From the NCBI GenBank assembly GCA_000818095.1, contig CP009416.1, forward strand, positions 2,774,501 through 2,838,500: DNA of 64,000 nt, in the 5' to 3' direction. Source of the stretch: Jeotgalibacillus malaysiensis (GTDB lineage: Bacteria; Bacillota; Bacilli; Bacillales; Jeotgalibacillaceae). The notes beneath the pieces were generated by a model. That model made no database searches, had not been told where the DNA came from, and saw only the letters and a list, made by a program, of their open reading frames with translations. Numbering within the stretch: position 1 is the first letter of the stretch; every line of letters starts with the position of its first letter. The translations under genes were made by a program, and so were the position numbers. Positions 46,181 through 53,259 of the stretch are shown piece after piece.

Positions 46181-46189
46181 TGCTATAAT
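46181..46189 (+). promoter_or_regulatory. Extended -10 promoter of the ywpF-like gene
   Basis: TGC directly followed by TATAAT (46184-46189), about 33 bp before the start codon. The -35 region is a T-rich TTTTGT at 17 bp. Confidence 0.55.
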
Positions 46190-46221
46190 GGGTTTGAAAA
46201 AAGATGAGGAGGATGAGTTGT

Positions 46222-46647
46222 ATGAAGACATTCAAGTTAATGAAGATTCAAATCGCTGAAGAAGAGGCCATACGCAACTTTAACCTTCATGACGGACTGA
46301 TTATTAATAAAGAAGATGAGCACCAGACGTGGATTTTAGAAGCGTTTTTAGATGGGAATGAAACGGAATATTTCCAGCAGTTGCAGCAAAGCGATCAGGA
46401 TATCGAAGTGCTGGCGGTTATCTCAAATGAAAAAAATGATCCGGCAGGACTTTATGCGACTGTGCATGAAGTGAAGCCGATTGGTGATAAGGTGAGCGTA
46501 CTGTTTTCAGCGCATATGAGAAATCAGCGCAATGAGTATGCTGAGGATTTGCTTGCTTACATATTGGATAAGAAAGATATCTCAGGTGATGAGCTGCTGA
46601 CTGAGTTTAGGCAGCAGATGCGGGAGAAGCCGCGGATTAAGAAGTGA
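46222..46647 (+). CDS. ywpF: YwpF-family protein
   Basis: 141 residues from ATG 46222 (MKTFKLMKIQIAEEE); the frame start at 46204 is the ribosome binding site region AGGAGGATG itself. An acidic alpha/beta protein with YFQQLQQSDQDIEVLAVISN and VHEVKPIGDKVSVLFSAHM. It matches what I know of YwpF, a conserved Bacillales protein of unknown function found next to ssb and fabZ. It has no export signal. Confidence 0.75.
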   Translation: MKTFKLMKIQIAEEEAIRNFNLHDGLIINKEDEHQTWILEAFLDGNETEYFQQLQQSDQDIEVLAVISNEKNDPAGLYATVHEVKPIGDKVSVLFSAHMRNQRNEYAEDLLAYILDKKDISGDELLTEFRQQMREKPRIKK

Positions 46648-46676
46648 TGGTTGGGTTTTAGGGGATGGGCGGCTTG

Positions 46677-46838
46677 GGTCAGGTCGGGTGGTTTTCGGGT
46701 CACCTTGGCAAAATTTCGGGTCACGTTCATGTGATTTCGGGTCACCTTTTGATTAATAGTGATTTCTCGGGTCAGGTTCGCGATTTTTCAGGTCACCTTG
46801 ACGAAATCTCGGGTCACGCCCTTCAGGTTTCCGGTCAC
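46677..46838 (+). repeat. 21-bp octad direct-repeat element, array 3
   Basis: The repeat cores start at 46677 (GGTCAG), 46698, 46719, 46740, 46770 (GGTCAG), 46791, 46812 and 46833. The steps are 21, 21, 21, 30, 21, 21 and 21 bp. It lies in the convergent spacer between the ywpF-like gene and a lipoprotein gene. Unit 5 is GGTCAGGTTC, as in array 1, and unit 6 nearly matches unit 6 of array 2. Confidence 0.9.
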
Positions 46839-46867
46839 ATCCCAGTCGTTACGCTCCACGCTCCTCA

Positions 46868-46898
46868 AACCAAAAACCGCCGGATCACTCCGGCAGTC
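46868..46898 (-). terminator. Terminator after the Asn/Asp-rich lipoprotein gene
   Basis: CTGCCGGAGTGATCCGGCGG followed by U5 on the minus strand: a compact GC stem. Confidence 0.75.
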
Positions 46899-46902
46899 TC
46901 TC

Positions 46903-47193
46903 TTACTCGTCGCGCTTATCGCGGTCTTCGCGGTCAACTTCATCTTCAATGATATCTTCGCGGTTGTTGTCACCGTTCATCGTACCATTGTTGTTGCCGT
47001 TACGGTCGTTGTTGCGGTCGCCGTCCATGCCCCAGTCGTCGTCAACGCGATTGTTGTTGTCGCGGTTGTCGTTCATTGGGTTTTCGAGCGCGCCATTGTT
47101 GTTATCGCCGGTCATTCCGTCATCTACGTTACAGCCGACCATAAGTGCTGCTGCAAGTAGTGAGCCTGCAGCCATTTTGATGTATTTGTTCAT
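46903..47193 (-). CDS. Small Asn/Asp-rich lipoprotein
   Basis: 96 residues from ATG 47193 (MNKYIKMAAGSLLAAALMVGC), with AAAGGAGAGG upstream; the longer frame to 47325 is rejected. The lipobox LMVGC gives a lipid-anchored Cys at residue 21. The mature part is almost all Asn, Asp, Arg and Gly (DDWGMDGDRNNDRNGNNN) and must be disordered. Function unknown. Similar low-complexity lipoproteins are common in Bacillales. Confidence 0.75.
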   Translation of the reverse strand: MNKYIKMAAGSLLAAALMVGCNVDDGMTGDNNNGALENPMNDNRDNNNRVDDDWGMDGDRNNDRNGNNNGTMNGDNNREDIIEDEVDREDRDKRDE

Positions 47194-47414
47194 ATGGATT
47201 CCTCTCCTTTTTTGGGATGACCAATCACGGTCTGTCGATAGTTTCCCCGGAGAAGCGTGAAATATGTACGGGTATAAAAATGATGCTGGTAAAATGGCTG
47301 ACAGTTTGATTTGGAAGGCGTTCATTTATTCAGATGCATTGAATTTAGGGTTAGAGAGGGTCTTTATTTTCATGATAACGATCATGGTGTTATAGAGGGA
47401 TTGGTGGTTATTTG

Positions 47415-47577
47415 AATCATGGGTGGCGGTATTAGTATCATCGCAGCAAATAATTGCGTCACCTCTTTTAATAATTGGATCAGGCTCAACGTCAGGGCGT
47501 CAAAATTGAATCATGGATGGGAATAATTGAATCACCACTCGAACTTCTTGAATCATCTCTCCAACTAATTGAACGCG
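47415..47577 (+). repeat. Octad direct-repeat element, array 5 (variant core)
   Basis: Same plan as arrays 1-4, but the core is TTGAATCAT/C. Positions aligned to GGTCAC are 47415, 47436, 47457, 47478, 47509, 47530, 47551 and 47572. The steps are 21, 21, 21, 31, 21, 21 and 21 bp. The recurrent context is AATAATTGAATCA. Units 2, 3 and 8 are degenerate (TATCAT, CGTCAC, AACGCG). It lies in the spacer upstream of the lipoprotein gene. Confidence 0.75.
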
Positions 47578-47630
47578 ACAATCTCAGACAAAACGGCGAC
47601 TTCCCCTTGTCGAAAACTTTTATAACCTAA

Positions 47631-47666
47631 AACGAGACTGAGCAATGGCTCAGTCTCGTTTTTCTA
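47631..47666. terminator. Terminator after fabZ
   Basis: The stem AAACGAGACTGAGC / GCTCAGTCTCGTTT is perfect and reaches the stop codon of fabZ. Confidence 0.8.
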
Positions 47667-48086
47667 TTTAATCGCAAACATAATCTCCGTCTCACAAGCA
47701 ACTTCGCCATCTACAGTAGCTGTCGCCTTTCCTTTGCCGATTGGTCCTTTGATGCGGACGATTTCGACTTCCAGGCGGAGCTGGTCTCCCGGCTTAACCT
47801 GGCGCTTGAAACGACAGTTATCGATGCCAGTGAAGAAAGCAAGCTTTCCTTTGTAGTCTTCCTGCTTCAGCATCGCGACTGCGCCGGCTTGGGCGAGTGC
47901 TTCTACGATCAGGACGCCTGGCATAATCGGGTAGTCCGGGAAATGTCCATTGAAAAATTCTTCATTGGCTGTGACGTTTTTCAGTGCCACCGCACGTTTG
48001 CCTTCTTCGATTTCCACTACTTTATCGATTAATAAGAATGGATAGCGGTGGGGAATGATTTCTTTAATCTGCTGAATGTCTAACAT
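47664..48086 (-). CDS. fabZ: (3R)-hydroxyacyl-[acyl-carrier-protein] dehydratase
   Basis: 140 residues, the usual FabZ length. It is a hot-dog fold with the active-site His in [16 protein letters not shown] and Glu in [11 protein letters not shown]. The N-terminal [17 protein letters not shown] is the classical FabZ signature. It removes water from beta-hydroxyacyl-ACP in fatty-acid elongation. It is last in a minus-strand run that includes the flagellar and mbl genes. A good GGAGG-type site precedes the ATG. Confidence 0.95.
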   Translation of the reverse strand: MLDIQQIKEIIPHRYPFLLIDKVVEIEEGKRAVALKNVTANEEFFNGHFPDYPIMPGVLIVEALAQAGAVAMLKQEDYKGKLAFFTGIDNCRFKRQVKPGDQLRLEVEIVRIKGPIGKGKATATVDGEVACETEIMFAIK

Positions 48087-48101
48087 CTAAAAAACCTCCT
48101 G

Positions 48102-48356
48102 CTATTCTGTATCCTGTGTGACCAGGTCTAGTATGTGTGTCCATGTTTCAGGTTTTAGTGCATCTGCCGGTGAGCCGTCACCGATGACCCCGTAGCCGAC
48201 CATGAGTCCGACGACCAGGCTGAGACCTGCAAGGAGGATGACTAATAAAACTCTGATCAGAATGGGAAACAGGCGTACCTGTACCCATTTTGGGGATTTG
48301 GATTCTTTTTTTTCAGATGCTGATTTTTGTTTTTGTTCTGCTCGTGTTTCAGACAT
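48102..48356 (-). CDS. EpuA-family small membrane protein (often mislabelled RNA polymerase subunit beta)
   Basis: 84 residues. A basic cytoplasmic tail (EQKQKSASEKKESKSPKW) precedes a single transmembrane segment (VLLVILLAGLSLVVGLMVGYGVIG) and a short outer tail. It matches the DNA-directed RNA polymerase subunit beta/EpuA family (PF11772), a name inherited from an old annotation that says nothing about function. It sits 15 bp from flhP and fabZ, as in other Bacillales. Confidence 0.75.
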   Translation of the reverse strand: MSETRAEQKQKSASEKKESKSPKWVQVRLFPILIRVLLVILLAGLSLVVGLMVGYGVIGDGSPADALKPETWTHILDLVTQDTE

Positions 48357-48371
48357 TTTATGATAACTCCT

Positions 48372-49208
48372 TTAACGCAATCCGTTTACAAGACCGGACA
48401 TCTGGTCAGAGATTGAAACGGCTCTTGAGTGAAATTGGTAATTTCTCTGAACTTCGATCAGTTCTGTGAATGCTTTTGACAAATCGACATTTGACTGCTC
48501 AATGGCGCCCTGTTCGAGACCGATCGTCTGTCTGAGTCCGCCTTCCATTTGAACCAGCAGCTCATCTGCTTCAACGCCAAGTGCTGCGAGGTTGTCAGGA
48601 ATGCCGAGATAGACGCTTGAGACGCGGTCCATCAGCTGTGGACGCTGGATGTCAACGATGCCAAGCTCGACTGTTTGCTGGGCTCCATTTGATTGAACAA
48701 GCAGCGTGCCGTTGTTCTGAAGCTGGATGCTGTCTATTGGTCCATCAAGCATGATCAGTTCATCGTTTTGATTTAAAATGCCGTTCCCCTGGCCGTCTAC
48801 GAGCATGACTTCATCGTCGTTGACAGGTGTGAGATAAAATTCGCCTGCGCGTGTAAAGTTTTGCTCGGAGGTGCCATCGGGTGATTGGACGAGCACTTTA
48901 AAGTATTGATTCTCGGTGTTAAATGCAAAGTCGAGATCACGGTCTGTCCGCTGCAGAGAGCCTTGTGTACCAACCATTTGTGACTGTGAGATTTTAGCAC
49001 CGTTACCGAGTCTCAGACCGTCTGGCGTCATGCGCGGCGCCTGATCTCCACGCTGGTTTTGGACCTGCTGATGAAGCAGTGAATTGAAGTTAGCGGTTGT
49101 CTGCTTGTAGCCGGTTGTTGCTGAGTTGGCGATGTTATTTGAGATCAGATCAAGCTGCTGCTGCAGCTGATTCATTGTATTTGTTGCAGTTACCATATTG
49201 CGGATCAT
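48372..49208 (-). CDS. flhP: Flagellar basal-body rod protein FlhP
   Basis: 278 residues. The N-terminal Flg_bb_rod motif is LDLISNNIANSATTGYKQ, and the C-terminal motif is SNVDLSKAFTELIEVQRNYQFHSRA, both typical of FlgG/FlgF-like axial proteins. It lies 12 bp downstream of flhO. Both are distal rod components exported by the flagellar type III system. Confidence 0.92.
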   Translation of the reverse strand: MIRNMVTATNTMNQLQQQLDLISNNIANSATTGYKQTTANFNSLLHQQVQNQRGDQAPRMTPDGLRLGNGAKISQSQMVGTQGSLQRTDRDLDFAFNTENQYFKVLVQSPDGTSEQNFTRAGEFYLTPVNDDEVMLVDGQGNGILNQNDELIMLDGPIDSIQLQNNGTLLVQSNGAQQTVELGIVDIQRPQLMDRVSSVYLGIPDNLAALGVEADELLVQMEGGLRQTIGLEQGAIEQSNVDLSKAFTELIEVQRNYQFHSRAVSISDQMSGLVNGLR

Positions 49209-49220
49209 ATTTTAGCCCCC

Positions 49221-50060
49221 TTAGTTCAGCCTGCCGACTTCGTTCACTGCTTTTTCCATGCTGCGGTCATATGCCTGAAGTACTTTCTGGTTTGCTTCAA
49301 ATGAGCGATATGATGTCATGAGGTCCGTCATCGTTCTCGCGCTGTCAACATTTGAACGTTCAAGTGAGCCCTGGTTGATTGAAAAGCCTGCTTCAGCAAC
49401 GTTATAGGCATTTCCAAATACGGTGCCTTCAGGTGCTCTGTAAAGTCCGTCGCCTTCTTTGACAAGTGCGCGCGGATCATCTGAATAGGCGATTCCGACT
49501 CTGGCAATGTTTGCGCCGTTCTGGATGACCTGACCGCCATCGGTTACTTCAAACCGGTCGTTTTCAAGCTCGATTCTCGCGCCATTTTCATCGAGTACGT
49601 AATGGCCGGCCGGTGTTGTTAAAAAGCCGTCAGCGTCCAGCGCGAAGTTGCCGTTTCGCGTGTAGCGGTCCGTGCCGTCTTCGTTTTCAAGGGTAAAAAA
49701 GAGTGCGCCTAGAATTCCTGTTTCCTCGTTGGCAGGGAGGTCTCCCTGGAGGATGGCAAGGTCTGTTGTAAGTCCTGTTTCACGCAGGTCTCCCTGTGTA
49801 AATAACGGGACTGCTTCCTGCATGTATACACCTGTGTTCAAGCCGCCGACTGGTGTCATTCTAGTGGATGACATGCCGTTTTGTGTCGGAACTTTAGAGC
49901 CTCCAAGACTTGAAAGCAGCATCTCAGGAAATGCTCTCATTGAAGCCTGATCCGCCTTGAAGCCAGGTGTATTGACGTTGGACATATTATTTGTCAGCAT
50001 TTCGGTTTTTCTCTGCTGCGCAAGCATTCCGGTTGCAACTGTGTAAAAGCCTCTGAACAT
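49221..50060 (-). CDS. flhO: Flagellar basal-body rod protein FlhO
   Basis: 279 residues from ATG 50060 (MFRGFYTVATGML), 7 nt after GAGGTG; the GTG at 50069 belongs to the ribosome binding site. The N-terminus has TNNMSNVNTPGFKADQ and the C-terminus SNVDSARTMTDLMTSYRSFEANQ, the rod-protein signatures. It forms an operon with flhP directly behind mbl, as in B. subtilis. Confidence 0.92.
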   Translation of the reverse strand: MFRGFYTVATGMLAQQRKTEMLTNNMSNVNTPGFKADQASMRAFPEMLLSSLGGSKVPTQNGMSSTRMTPVGGLNTGVYMQEAVPLFTQGDLRETGLTTDLAILQGDLPANEETGILGALFFTLENEDGTDRYTRNGNFALDADGFLTTPAGHYVLDENGARIELENDRFEVTDGGQVIQNGANIARVGIAYSDDPRALVKEGDGLYRAPEGTVFGNAYNVAEAGFSINQGSLERSNVDSARTMTDLMTSYRSFEANQKVLQAYDRSMEKAVNEVGRLN

Positions 50061-50093
50061 TGTTTTCACCTCATCATTTTTTACCCGTGACTT

Positions 50094-50102
50094 ATTATAA
50101 CA
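50094..50102 (-). promoter_or_regulatory. Extended -10 box before flhO
   Basis: TGTTATAAT on the minus strand, 34 bp before the ATG. No good -35 box and no sigma-D motif were found. Confidence 0.4.
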
Positions 50103-50131
50103 AGTTTCTGCATTTGACGGAGGAATTTTCA

Positions 50132-50172
50132 GGAGATTCCTTCTTTCGGCATTGTCAGAAGGAATCTCCTAA
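50132..50172 (-). terminator. Hairpin after mbl
   Basis: The perfect 14-bp stem AGGAGATTCCTTCT / AGAAGGAATCTCCT begins 7 bp after the mbl stop. It has only a weak U-run, so it may be a partial terminator or an mRNA end-protecting hairpin. Confidence 0.55.
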
Positions 50173-50178
50173 AGTCCA

Positions 50179-51180
50179 TTATCCCAGTTTTCGCTGAGGA
50201 ATTTTATCAATATTTTCAAGCATGACGCCTGTTCCGACTGCGACACAGTCCATCGGGTTTTCAGCGACGAATACAGGTACTTTCAGCTCTTCAGCAAGCA
50301 GCTGGTCGATACCATGAAGCAGCGCGCCGCCACCTGTTAAGATTACGCCGCGGTCAATGATGTCCGCTGACAGCTCAGGCGGTGTCTTTTCAAGGACGTT
50401 TTTCGCAGCCTGAACAATGACTGCCACTGATTCACGAAGTGCTTTTTCCACTTCTGCAGATTTAATCGTAATAGTACGTGGCAGACCGCTGACCATATCA
50501 CGGCCGCGAATTTCCATTTCCTCATCACGTGAATCCGGGAATACAGTCGCAATGCTGAGCTTAATCGCTTCTGCTGTACGCTCACCGATCAGCAGCTTGT
50601 ATTCTTTTTTCACGTAGTTTAAAATGTCTGCGTCAAACTGGTCACCGGCCATTTTGATCGACTGGGATGTCACGATATCTCCCATTGAAAGGACGGCTAC
50701 ATCTGTTGTACCGCCGCCGATATCCACAACCATGTTACCGCTCGGCTGGAAAATATCCATACCTGCGCCGATTGCTGCAACTTTTGGCTCCTCTTCAAGG
50801 AAAATGCGCTTGCCGCCGCTCTTTTCAGCTGCTTCACGGATCGCCTTTTGCTCAACGCTTGTGATATTCGTCGGGCAGCAGATCAGAATGCGCGGCTTAG
50901 ACATTAATCCTTTTAGGCTAAGCTTGTTGATAAAGTGCTTCAGCATCGCTTCTGTTACGTCAAAATCAGCGATGACACCGTCTTTTAACGGACGGATCGC
51001 TACAATATTACCCGGCGTTCTGCCGACCATGTTGCGCGCTTCTTCACCCACTGCAAGTACGCGGTTTGTATTTTTATCTATGGCAACGACAGACGGCTCA
51101 TTCAGGACAATTCCTTTACCTTTTACATGGATCAGCAGATTTGCTGTTCCGAGGTCAATTCCAATATCTTTTGAAAACAT
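50179..51180 (-). CDS. mbl: MreB-like rod-shape protein Mbl
   Basis: 333 residues, the usual Mbl length. Actin-fold motifs include DLGTANLLIHVKGKGIV (phosphate 1), VDIGGGTTDVAVLS (phosphate 2) and GGGALLHGIDQLL (adenosine). It is an actin-like ATPase that forms membrane-bound filaments guiding the cell-wall elongation machinery. The position behind spoIIID and before flhO matches B. subtilis and separates it from MreB and MreBH. Confidence 0.95.
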   Translation of the reverse strand: MFSKDIGIDLGTANLLIHVKGKGIVLNEPSVVAIDKNTNRVLAVGEEARNMVGRTPGNIVAIRPLKDGVIADFDVTEAMLKHFINKLSLKGLMSKPRILICCPTNITSVEQKAIREAAEKSGGKRIFLEEEPKVAAIGAGMDIFQPSGNMVVDIGGGTTDVAVLSMGDIVTSQSIKMAGDQFDADILNYVKKEYKLLIGERTAEAIKLSIATVFPDSRDEEMEIRGRDMVSGLPRTITIKSAEVEKALRESVAVIVQAAKNVLEKTPPELSADIIDRGVILTGGGALLHGIDQLLAEELKVPVFVAENPMDCVAVGTGVMLENIDKIPQRKLG

Positions 51181-51232
51181 GATTCTGTAAGACTCCCTTC
51201 AGTCACTGGTTATTGTAGTAGGACGGTTTGTG

Positions 51233-51294
51233 AGCGAAGGCCGGGGTCAGACCCTTGCCTTCGTGAAGGGCAGGGTCTGACCCCGGCCTTCGCT
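51233..51294. repeat. Perfect 23-bp inverted repeat with GGGGTCAGACCCT core
   Basis: Arms 51233-51255 and 51272-51294 are exact inverted copies, and the 16-nt centre extends the pairing further. It lies in the 333-bp gap between mbl and spoIIID. It would form a very stable hairpin in both strands. There is no U-tract, so it is not an ordinary terminator. Confidence 0.8.
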
Positions 51295-51394
51295 GTCCTT
51301 CATCATTATGTATGGAATCTGCCTTGTTATACGCATATTATATCGGTTATATTTTATGATTTTATAGATAGTCTATGGTATTGGTTGGTGGTAC

Positions 51395-51423
51395 TGAAGG
51401 CAGGGGTCTGACCCCCTGCTTCA
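51395..51423. repeat. Second GGGGTCTGACCCC palindrome in the same spacer
   Basis: TGAAGGCAGGGGTC / GACCCCCTGCTTCA is nearly palindromic around TCTGA and shares its core with the repeat at 51233. A similar fragment (TTTGGGGTCTGTCCC) occurs near 32270. Confidence 0.65.
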
Positions 51424-51464
51424 AAGAAAGCATAGTCCAATAAGTATATATTACCACAACTAAA

Positions 51465-51516
51465 AGAGGAGGTCATGAACCAAACAAACGTTTGATTCAC
51501 GGCCTCCTCTTTTTCA
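51465..51516 (-). terminator. Terminator after spoIIID
   Basis: A long stem GAGGAGGCCGTGAATCAAAC / GTTTGGTTCATGACCTCCTC (two mismatches) with U-runs. Confidence 0.8.
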
Positions 51517-51777
51517 GTTGGATAAGGGCTGCTGCTTTTCGTATTTGGCTTTGGTGGCTTCTCCGCCCCTTAAGTGTCTGATGGCTTTATGATAATGAAG
51601 GATTGTTGTTACTTCGTCTGCGAGCGCAGGATCCAGTTTGGGCAGGCGCTCGGTTAAGCTTTTGTGCACTGTGCTTTTAGATACGCCAAAAATTTTTACG
51701 CTTGAGCGGACCGTTTCTTCTGTCTCAACGATATGCCTGCCAGCCGAGATTGTTCTCTCTCTGATATACTCATGCAC
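51514..51777 (-). CDS. spoIIID: Sporulation transcription factor SpoIIID
   Basis: 87 residues. Helix-turn-helix VRSSVKIFGVSKSTVHKSL, followed by the conserved tail HYHKAIRHLRGGEATKAKYEK, gives a sure identification. The GTG start (MHEYIRERT) follows AGGAGG. It is a mother-cell regulator acting with sigma-E, switching genes toward the sigma-K stage. A sigma-E-like promoter lies upstream. Confidence 0.95.
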   Translation of the reverse strand: MHEYIRERTISAGRHIVETEETVRSSVKIFGVSKSTVHKSLTERLPKLDPALADEVTTILHYHKAIRHLRGGEATKAKYEKQQPLSN

Positions 51778-51807
51778 GGTGCCGGCCTCCTGTGGGTCCG
51801 TTTGTGC

Positions 51808-51836
51808 AGTATATGCTGACAGGCGGTTAAGATATA
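51808..51836 (-). promoter_or_regulatory. Sigma-E-type promoter of spoIIID
   Basis: The minus strand reads ATATC, 15 bp, CATATACT (51815-51808), matching seven of eight positions of the sigma-E -10 consensus CATACAMT. spoIIID is known to be sigma-E dependent in B. subtilis. The same octamer occurs before spoIID. Confidence 0.6.
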
Positions 51837-51840
51837 CCTA

Positions 51841-52521
51841 TTATTGCGTAATTGACATCGGGTCGATTGCCTGACCGTCTTTTAACACTTCAAAGTGGAC
51901 GTGAAGTCCTGCTTCGGGGTTCAATTCACTGACACCGGACTGCGCAATGACCTGTCCCTGTCTGACTTCCTCACCTTCAGAAACCGTGATATCCTCGATT
52001 GCCTGATAGCGTGTGACATAGCCGTCATGCTCGATTTCCACTGCATTTCCGATAAAAGGATCCTCTTCAACCAGTGTCACCGTACCGCTCATGGCAGCTG
52101 TGACTTCAAACGGCTCACCATCCTGCACCAGGTCAACACCAAGGTTCGGATAGTACGTTTGATTAACAACAATTAGTGCTTCCTGCTGTTCACTGGCGTC
52201 TGCTGTCTGGTCGTAAAAGGCTTTGTGAACAGATACTGCATTCGGATCTGTCACCGGCAGGCTCATTGCTTCAGCCGGCTGATTGACTTCTGCTGTTTCC
52301 GATGGACCGTAAGTATAGTCGTTGGCTTCTTCCTGATAAACGTACTGACTTTCTGTTGACTCCTGTGCGACTTCTGAATCGTTTTGTCCCTGTACGAAAA
52401 ATACAGTTCCAACCGCGAGCGCTGCACACCCAAGGTAAATTGCAGGTACCGCCCAGCGTTTTTTGAAAAACTTTTTAAAGCTGTCTGACAGGGTAGATTG
52501 ATTTTTGTCTCCCTTAATCAT
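51841..52521 (-). CDS. spoIIQ: Stage II sporulation protein Q, LytM-like
   Basis: About 226 residues from ATG 52521 (MIKGDKNQSTLSDSF); GAGGTG lies 7 nt upstream, and the frame start at 52542 overlaps the predicted promoter. One transmembrane segment (AVPAIYLGCAALAVGTVFF) precedes a LytM/M23 domain at about residues 120-225. The first zinc-ligand His of active LytM enzymes (HxGxD) is replaced here (PNLGVDL has Asn), while HVHFEV is kept. Loss of that His is also known in B. subtilis SpoIIQ, so the protein is probably structural: the forespore half of the SpoIIQ-SpoIIIAH channel. Confidence 0.9.
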   Translation of the reverse strand: MIKGDKNQSTLSDSFKKFFKKRWAVPAIYLGCAALAVGTVFFVQGQNDSEVAQESTESQYVYQEEANDYTYGPSETAEVNQPAEAMSLPVTDPNAVSVHKAFYDQTADASEQQEALIVVNQTYYPNLGVDLVQDGEPFEVTAAMSGTVTLVEEDPFIGNAVEIEHDGYVTRYQAIEDITVSEGEEVRQGQVIAQSGVSELNPEAGLHVHFEVLKDGQAIDPMSITQ

Positions 52522-52539
52522 TTTCATCACCTCAGCACT

Positions 52540-52569
52540 CATTTTGAACGCTTAGAGGAAATTCTATAC
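52540..52569 (-). promoter_or_regulatory. Sigma-F-type promoter of spoIIQ
   Basis: The minus strand has GTATA (52569-52565), 15 bp, then GTTCAAAATG (52549-52540), close to the sigma-F consensus GYATA-N15-GGnnAnAnTW with one mismatch. spoIIQ is sigma-F controlled in B. subtilis. Confidence 0.65.
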
Positions 52570-52647
52570 ATTGTCACAATTTTTTTCTTTAGAGCCGCAT
52601 GTAGCATGATACAATCCCAAATAGTACGAGTGAAAGGATTCTGATAC

Positions 52648-53082
52648 ATGATCAAATGGCTTAAACTGTTTATCACCGCACTGCCTTTTCTATACATGAT
52701 CCTGATCTGGGTGCTATCAAGTTTACCTCACGATGCAGTCATTGAGCTGCCATCCGGGTCATTTGACCGTTTTCTAAAAGAGTCTCTCCATTTAATCGAA
52801 TTTGGCATCCTTCATTTCTTATTTATCGCGGCGCTGCTTGTCCACGGAAAGCTGAACGTCGCTACACATACCCTTGCCGCTGTGTTTGCGTCGTTTTACG
52901 GCTTTGTAGATGAAATACACCAGGCATTCGTGCCGTACCGCTCAGCGACGATTATAGACGCTGTAAAAGATATCATCGGCGTAGTCGTCGTCTATCTCCT
53001 CATCCAACGCTTCTATTTTGTTAAAAAGGACAGCTTTTTAAGAAATTGGTTTGTGCGTGTTGAAGGATATTTTCAGAGGTGA
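52648..53082 (+). CDS. VanZ-like family membrane protein
   Basis: 144 residues with four transmembrane segments (ITALPFLYMILIWVLSSL, GILHFLFIAALLV, LAAVFASFYGFVDEIHQAF, IIGVVVVYLLIQRF). The motif DEIHQAFVPYRSATIIDAVKD is the conserved core of VanZ-like proteins. Its role is unknown; VanZ itself gives low teicoplanin resistance. AAAGGA precedes the ATG. It is convergent with spoIID. Confidence 0.85.
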   Translation: MIKWLKLFITALPFLYMILIWVLSSLPHDAVIELPSGSFDRFLKESLHLIEFGILHFLFIAALLVHGKLNVATHTLAAVFASFYGFVDEIHQAFVPYRSATIIDAVKDIIGVVVVYLLIQRFYFVKKDSFLRNWFVRVEGYFQR

Positions 53083-53101
53083 GGTTGACGCCAATGGGCA
53101 G

Positions 53102-53213
53102 CTGAGCGTCGTATGTTCCTCGCTGACGTAGGTGTTGCGGCTGGTGAGTGCGCGATACACCCGGGTTGAGTGCTGTATATGCACGATCGACAGCTGTATA
53201 TGCACAACTGAAC
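53102..53213 (+). repeat. Weak 21-bp-periodic tract
   Basis: TGA-containing cores recur at 53103, 53124, 53145, 53167, 53188 (CGA) and 53209, that is steps of 21, 21, 22, 21 and 21 bp. The last units share GCTGTATATGCAC at exactly 21 bp. This may be a degenerate third variant of the octad element. Confidence 0.5.
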
Positions 53214-53215
53214 GC

Positions 53216-53259
53216 TTAAAAAGCAGCATTCCGCCGCGTCCGGAATGCTGCTTTTTCAT
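53216..53259 (-). terminator. Terminator after spoIID
   Basis: The stem AAAAAGCAGCATTCCG / CGGAATGCTGCTTTTT is perfect and overlaps the stop codon; U-runs on both sides. Confidence 0.85.
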
